Under the pieces are notes generated by a model. The model was not told the origin of the DNA, ran no database searches, and was given only the letters and a program-made list of their open reading frames with translations. Shown here piece by piece: positions 29,795 through 32,673 of a DNA stretch of 32,673 nucleotides (its first letter is position 1; every line of letters begins with the position of its first letter). This DNA comes from Rhizobium sp. Q54 (GTDB lineage: Bacteria > Pseudomonadota > Alphaproteobacteria > Rhizobiales > Xanthobacteraceae), in contig CAMBQQ010000040.1 in assembly GCA_945870035.1 (NCBI GenBank), positions 1-32,673 of the forward strand, read 5' to 3'. The position numbers and the translations under genes are program-made.

Positions 29795-30297
29795 GCGCGG
29801 GCCTCTTGCGTTGCGAAGACTTGGGCTGCAAAGGCTTGCAAAGCCGGCCCGCTCAGCCGGCAGATTTTCCAGTCATCCATCACATGGGCGCCGATCGATT
29901 GGTAGAACGCAATCGACGGCGCATTCCAGTCGAGTACCGACCATTCGAACCGCGCCAGCCCCTGCTCGACGCAGCGCCGCGCCAGTTGCGCCATCAATGC
30001 CTTGCCGAGACCGCGGCCGCGAAACGCCGGCCGCACGTAAAGGTCTTCAAGATAGATGCCGTGGCGACCGCGAAAGGTCGAGAAATTCAGAAACCAGATC
30101 GCCAGACCCGCCGCTTCGCCATCCCATTCCGCGATGTCGCAGAACAGCCGCGGTGCGTCGCCGAACAAAGCCGCGGCGATCATCTCCGGCGTCGCATCGA
30201 CGGCATCGGCCAGCTTTTCGTACTCCGCCAGTTCACGCACCAGATCGAAGATCAGCCCGGTATCGTCAGTGCGCGCGGGGCGGATCAGGGCACTCAT
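29791..30297 (-). CDS. GNAT family N-acetyltransferase
   Basis: A 168-residue acetyltransferase. It begins [24 protein letters not shown], has [21 protein letters not shown] (the acetyl-CoA-binding motif A, R-G-R-G-L-G-K-A) near residue 95, and [21 protein letters not shown] near 125, typical of the family and resembling the diamine (spermidine/spermine-type) acetyltransferase group. The substrate is uncertain. It is coupled by ATGA overlaps to thyA before and folA after it. The ATG at 30297 is the thyA stop overlap; a much longer frame upstream is only the antisense-frame shadow of thyA. Confidence 0.9.
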   Translation of the reverse strand: MSALIRPARTDDTGLIFDLVRELAEYEKLADAVDATPEMIAAALFGDAPRLFCDIAEWDGEAAGLAIWFLNFSTFRGRHGIYLEDLYVRPAFRGRGLGKALMAQLARRCVEQGLARFEWSVLDWNAPSIAFYQSIGAHVMDDWKICRLSGPALQAFAAQVFATQEARA

Positions 30298-31088
30298 ACC
30301 GCGACTTGCGCCTTGATGTGCGGATGCGGCTCGTAATTCTCGATGGTGAAGTCCTCGAAGCGGAAACCAAGAATATCCTTTACCTCCGGATTGATGCGAA
30401 TTGCCGGCAACGCCTTCGGAGCGCGCGACAGCTGCAATTCGGCCTGCTCGATGTGGTTGTTGTAGAGATGCACATCGCCGAACGAATGAATGAACTCGCC
30501 CGGCTTCAGTCCGGTGACTTGCGCCACCATCAACGTCAGCAGCGCGTAGGACGCGATGTTGAACGGCACGCCGAGAAACACATCTGCCGAACGTTGATAG
30601 AGCTGGCACGACAGTTTTCCGTCGGCGACATAGAACTGGAACAGGCAATGGCACGGCGGCAGCGCCATCTTGTCGACATCGGCCGGATTCCAGGCGGTGA
30701 CGATCAGCCGCCGCGAATCCGGATTGCGCTTGATCATCGCAACCACATTGGCGATCTGGTCGATGGTCTGCCCGTCCTTGGCTGGCCATGAGCGCCACTG
30801 ATGGCCATAGACCGGGCCGAGATCGCCGCGCTCGTCGGCCCATTCGTCCCAGATACGCACGCCATGGTCGTTGAGATATTTGATGTTGGTGTCGCCGGCG
30901 AGAAACCACAGCAACTCGTGCACGATCGACTTGATGTGCAGCTTCTTGGTCGTCAGCAGCGGAAAACCATCGGCCAGGTCGAAGCGCATCTGATAGCCGA
31001 AAACCGAGCGGGTGCCGGTGCCGGTACGGTCATGTTTCTCCGCCCCGTGACGGATAATATGATCGACCAGTTCGAGATATTGGCGCAT
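30294..31088 (-). CDS. thyA: Thymidylate synthase
   Basis: A 264-residue enzyme, the same length as E. coli ThyA, that methylates dUMP to dTMP using methylenetetrahydrofolate. It starts [15 protein letters not shown] and carries [19 protein letters not shown], the catalytic Cys in [13 protein letters not shown] (near 146) and the [19 protein letters not shown] folate/dUMP segment. The ribosome binding site is weak (CAGG). It is the first gene of the thyA-GNAT-folA operon and lies divergent from the coiled-coil gene, so the tandem CtrA-type boxes at 31254-31300 could also act on it. Confidence 0.97.
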   Translation of the reverse strand: MRQYLELVDHIIRHGAEKHDRTGTGTRSVFGYQMRFDLADGFPLLTTKKLHIKSIVHELLWFLAGDTNIKYLNDHGVRIWDEWADERGDLGPVYGHQWRSWPAKDGQTIDQIANVVAMIKRNPDSRRLIVTAWNPADVDKMALPPCHCLFQFYVADGKLSCQLYQRSADVFLGVPFNIASYALLTLMVAQVTGLKPGEFIHSFGDVHLYNNHIEQAELQLSRAPKALPAIRINPEVKDILGFRFEDFTIENYEPHPHIKAQVAV

Positions 31089-31253
31089 CGCGTCAGCCTG
31101 TTTTTTGGGTCCAATCCGGCCGCTGGCGGCCCGACTCGGACGAAGATGAGCAAGTTTAGCGCCCCCCGCAACCGTCCGGCTGGCTTTTCCCCGCCATGCA
31201 GACCCTCCGATTCGCAATCCTCGGGCGCCACCGCCGGTAGCCGGTTCCACCCG

Positions 31254-31300
31254 TTAAGAGGTGGTTAAGCAAGATGTTCCATGGTTAATCGGTTGTTAAC
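31254..31300. promoter_or_regulatory. Tandem CtrA-type boxes
   Basis: TTAA-N7-TTAA occurs at 31254-31268 and TTAA-N7-TTAAC at 31285-31300, both with exact seven-base spacers and 31 bases apart (about three helical turns). This is the consensus of the alphaproteobacterial cell-cycle regulator CtrA. The second box overlaps codons 2-7 of the coiled-coil frame if its start is at 31281. Confidence 0.7.
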
Positions 31301-32456
31301 GTCCCGTGATTCGGTGGGTGGCAGCGTCAGTTCGCATTTCCACGTCGAGCAGACATTGAAATATCTCGAGACCATTTTGAACGAGATGCCGAACTTCGCC
31401 GGCCAGCGCCGTGGACCGGCCTTGCGGGACCGCGCCAGCATCGATCTCGACGAAGACCTGTTTTCGCCGGCCGGCGGCGCGCCGGCCGCGGCTAACGTCC
31501 GCCCTAGCCGGGCCGCACCCGCTGCCGATCTCGATGACCGCCCGTGGCCGATGCTCGAAGCACTGCCAAAAGCGGGCCCCAGCAGCGCCATCGAAAAGAG
31601 GGTTGCCGAGCAGGAACGCGAATTGGCGATGCGCTGCACGCAGGTCGCCGACCTGTACAATCTGCAGGAGCGGCAGGCAGCCGACCTCGACGTCGCTTAT
31701 GCCGAAATCGAACGCCTCAACAAGGCTTTCGCCGAGCTTCAGGACACCGCCACCCAGCACGCCATGGCCGCCGCCGAGCGCAAAAAAGCCGTCACCGCGC
31801 TGCATCAGGACAACGCCATTCTGCGCAGCAGACTGGACAAGGCGCTGGACGACGCCGCCGCTTTGGCCAAGCAAATGCTCACCGTCGAGACCATGTTCAA
31901 CGATCGCGAACTGGTCGTTACCTCGGCGCTGGAAAAGGCCGACCTTTTGAAGGCGGAACTGGCTGCCGCAGGCGAGGAGAAGGCGCGGCTGATCGCCGAG
32001 ATCGAGGCGACCGAGCAACTGCGTCAGGACGATAGCCAGCACCAACGGACCATCGTCGAAGAGCTGAACCGCAAGGTCGAGTCCCTGTTCGCCGACAACG
32101 GCGTGCAGATGAAGACGCGCGAAAAGCTCGCCAAACGCTGCGACGAACTGGCCAAGACCGTCGCCGCGCTCGAAGCCGACAACGCCGACACCCACTCCAA
32201 ACTCAACGCCCACGGCGAACACACGACCTTCCTTGAAACGGTCCTGCGCGTCGAGCGCGAAACCGCCGAAGCCAAAATCCGGGAGCTCACGGAAAAGCTC
32301 GAGCAGGAGCGCCAGCTCAATGCCGCCGGGGGCGAGGCGACCAACGCCATGCGTCAGGAAATGGCGGCGCTGCTGCGCGAAATCACCGCACGGCGGCGGC
32401 CTGCCGTCGTCAGCGCCGAACCGGCCGCCCCGGCGCCGCAATGGGACGCAGCCTAA
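31281..32456 (+). CDS. Coiled-coil protein, function unknown
   Basis: A protein of up to 391 residues. The first 40 residues are variable, then GQRRGPALRDRASIDLDEDLF and a Pro/Ala-rich linker; residues about 102-365 are a long alpha-helical coiled coil with heptad-like spacing, rich in Glu, Lys, Ala, Leu, and the tail is Ala/Pro-rich. I do not recognise a named family; long coiled coils behind CtrA boxes suggest a cell-shape, division or polarity protein, but that is inference. The ATG at 31281 overlaps a CtrA box; an alternative is the ATG at 31386-31388, in frame, starting MPNFAGQ. Confidence 0.7.
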   Translation: MVNRLLTSRDSVGGSVSSHFHVEQTLKYLETILNEMPNFAGQRRGPALRDRASIDLDEDLFSPAGGAPAAANVRPSRAAPAADLDDRPWPMLEALPKAGPSSAIEKRVAEQERELAMRCTQVADLYNLQERQAADLDVAYAEIERLNKAFAELQDTATQHAMAAAERKKAVTALHQDNAILRSRLDKALDDAAALAKQMLTVETMFNDRELVVTSALEKADLLKAELAAAGEEKARLIAEIEATEQLRQDDSQHQRTIVEELNRKVESLFADNGVQMKTREKLAKRCDELAKTVAALEADNADTHSKLNAHGEHTTFLETVLRVERETAEAKIRELTEKLEQERQLNAAGGEATNAMRQEMAALLREITARRRPAVVSAEPAAPAPQWDAA

Positions 32457-32529
32457 CCGGCATTCGCCTCCGCGGACGCTCCCAAGTTCCCGTTAACCGT
32501 AAACGTTAAACGGCATTTATTAATATTAA

Positions 32530-32673
32530 GGGCACCTCGAAAAATAGCATGCCCCTCGGCCCCGTGCGAGTCTGCTGCCCTGACGGCATGATTCTAGGAG
32601 ACTGACGATGGGGCAGCTCGGATTTTTCGATGCGGATAATCGGCTGGCGGCACTATCGGCGAAAGGCGATCCG
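32530..32673 (+). mobile_element. IS5-like element, left end (partial)
   Basis: The coding part beginning at 32608 looks like an IS5-family transposase. GGGCACCTCGAAAAA at 32530-32544, behind an AT-rich TTAATATTAA, looks like a left terminal inverted repeat. The right end lies beyond the window, so the limits and target duplication cannot be checked. Confidence 0.5.
32608..32673 (+). CDS. IS5-family transposase, N-terminal part
   Basis: The frame starts at an ATG with TAGGAG seven bases upstream and runs off the window after 22 codons: MGQLGFFDADNRLAALSAKG then DP. The GFFDxDxRLAALSxxGDP pattern is typical of the N-terminus of IS5-group transposases of alphaproteobacteria. The catalytic DDE residues are outside the window. 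Confidence 0.7.
   Translation, partial: MGQLGFFDADNRLAALSAKGDP

Noticed and set aside
30298..30909. Extension of the GNAT frame to 30909
   Set aside because: It is an out-of-frame reading of thyA; the GNAT domain begins at 30297.
32493..32509. TTAA...TTAA pair downstream of the coiled-coil gene
   Set aside because: The spacer is nine bases, not the seven required for a CtrA box.

Overview
The window looks like a chromosomal segment of an alphaproteobacterium of the order Hyphomicrobiales (Rhizobiales), probably near Bradyrhizobiaceae/Xanthobacteraceae. I infer this from the GC-rich coding sequence, the gene families, two consensus TTAA-N7-TTAA boxes of the CtrA type, and palindromic intergenic repeats of a kind common in that group. 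I do not name a genus. Most genes lie on the minus strand and most are housekeeping.

Layout. 1-2.5 kb: a YcaD-type MFS transporter (+), a tRNA-Lys(CUU), two copies of a 44-bp intergenic repeat and a secreted LTXXQ (Spy/CpxP-like) protein. 2.6-5.5 kb: a DctPQM-type TRAP uptake operon with a UUCG-capped terminator-like hairpin between dctP and dctQ; a second LTXXQ gene lies on its other side. 6.3-8.3 kb: leuA and a leader region holding a leucine-rich mini-ORF opposed by a small plus-strand ORF. 8.3-11.7 kb: a tightly coupled operon pdxY > PhzF-like > Nudix > PPK2. 11.8-14.5 kb: a NitT/TauT-type ABC importer (ATPase > permease > binding protein). 14.6-20 kb: the branched-chain amino acid block with ilvC, a LysE-type exporter, a small unknown gene, a low-GC orphan, ilvH and ilvI. 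ilvI has a complete transcription attenuator: promoter, 17-codon leader peptide rich in Ile/Val/Leu, antiterminator and terminator. 20-22.1 kb: a chemoreceptor. 22.3-24.1 kb: miaA and serB, divergent with almost no spacer. 24.2-28.2 kb: a DegP-type protease, a DUF2065 protein, hflC and hflK, an envelope protein quality-control cluster. 28.5-31.1 kb: an SDR oxidoreductase (+), then thyA > GNAT > folA (-), coupled by ATGA overlaps. 31.25-32.46 kb: a coiled-coil protein behind tandem CtrA-type boxes. The window ends inside an IS5-like element.

How they work together. leuA, ilvC and ilvIH cover the committed steps of Leu/Ile/Val synthesis; ilvI, and perhaps leuA, is controlled by leader-peptide translation. 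The LysE-type exporter between them could vent excess amino acid. thyA and folA form the dTMP/folate cycle. HflKC, DUF2065 and DegP act on membrane and periplasmic protein quality.

Most unusual points: a relic of a second, synonymously diverged ilvC 3' end downstream of the intact ilvC; a low-GC orphan gene coupled to the ilvH stop codon; the candidate leuA leader; and tandem CtrA boxes overlapping the apparent start of the coiled-coil gene. I saw no CRISPR array, prophage or recognisable defence system.
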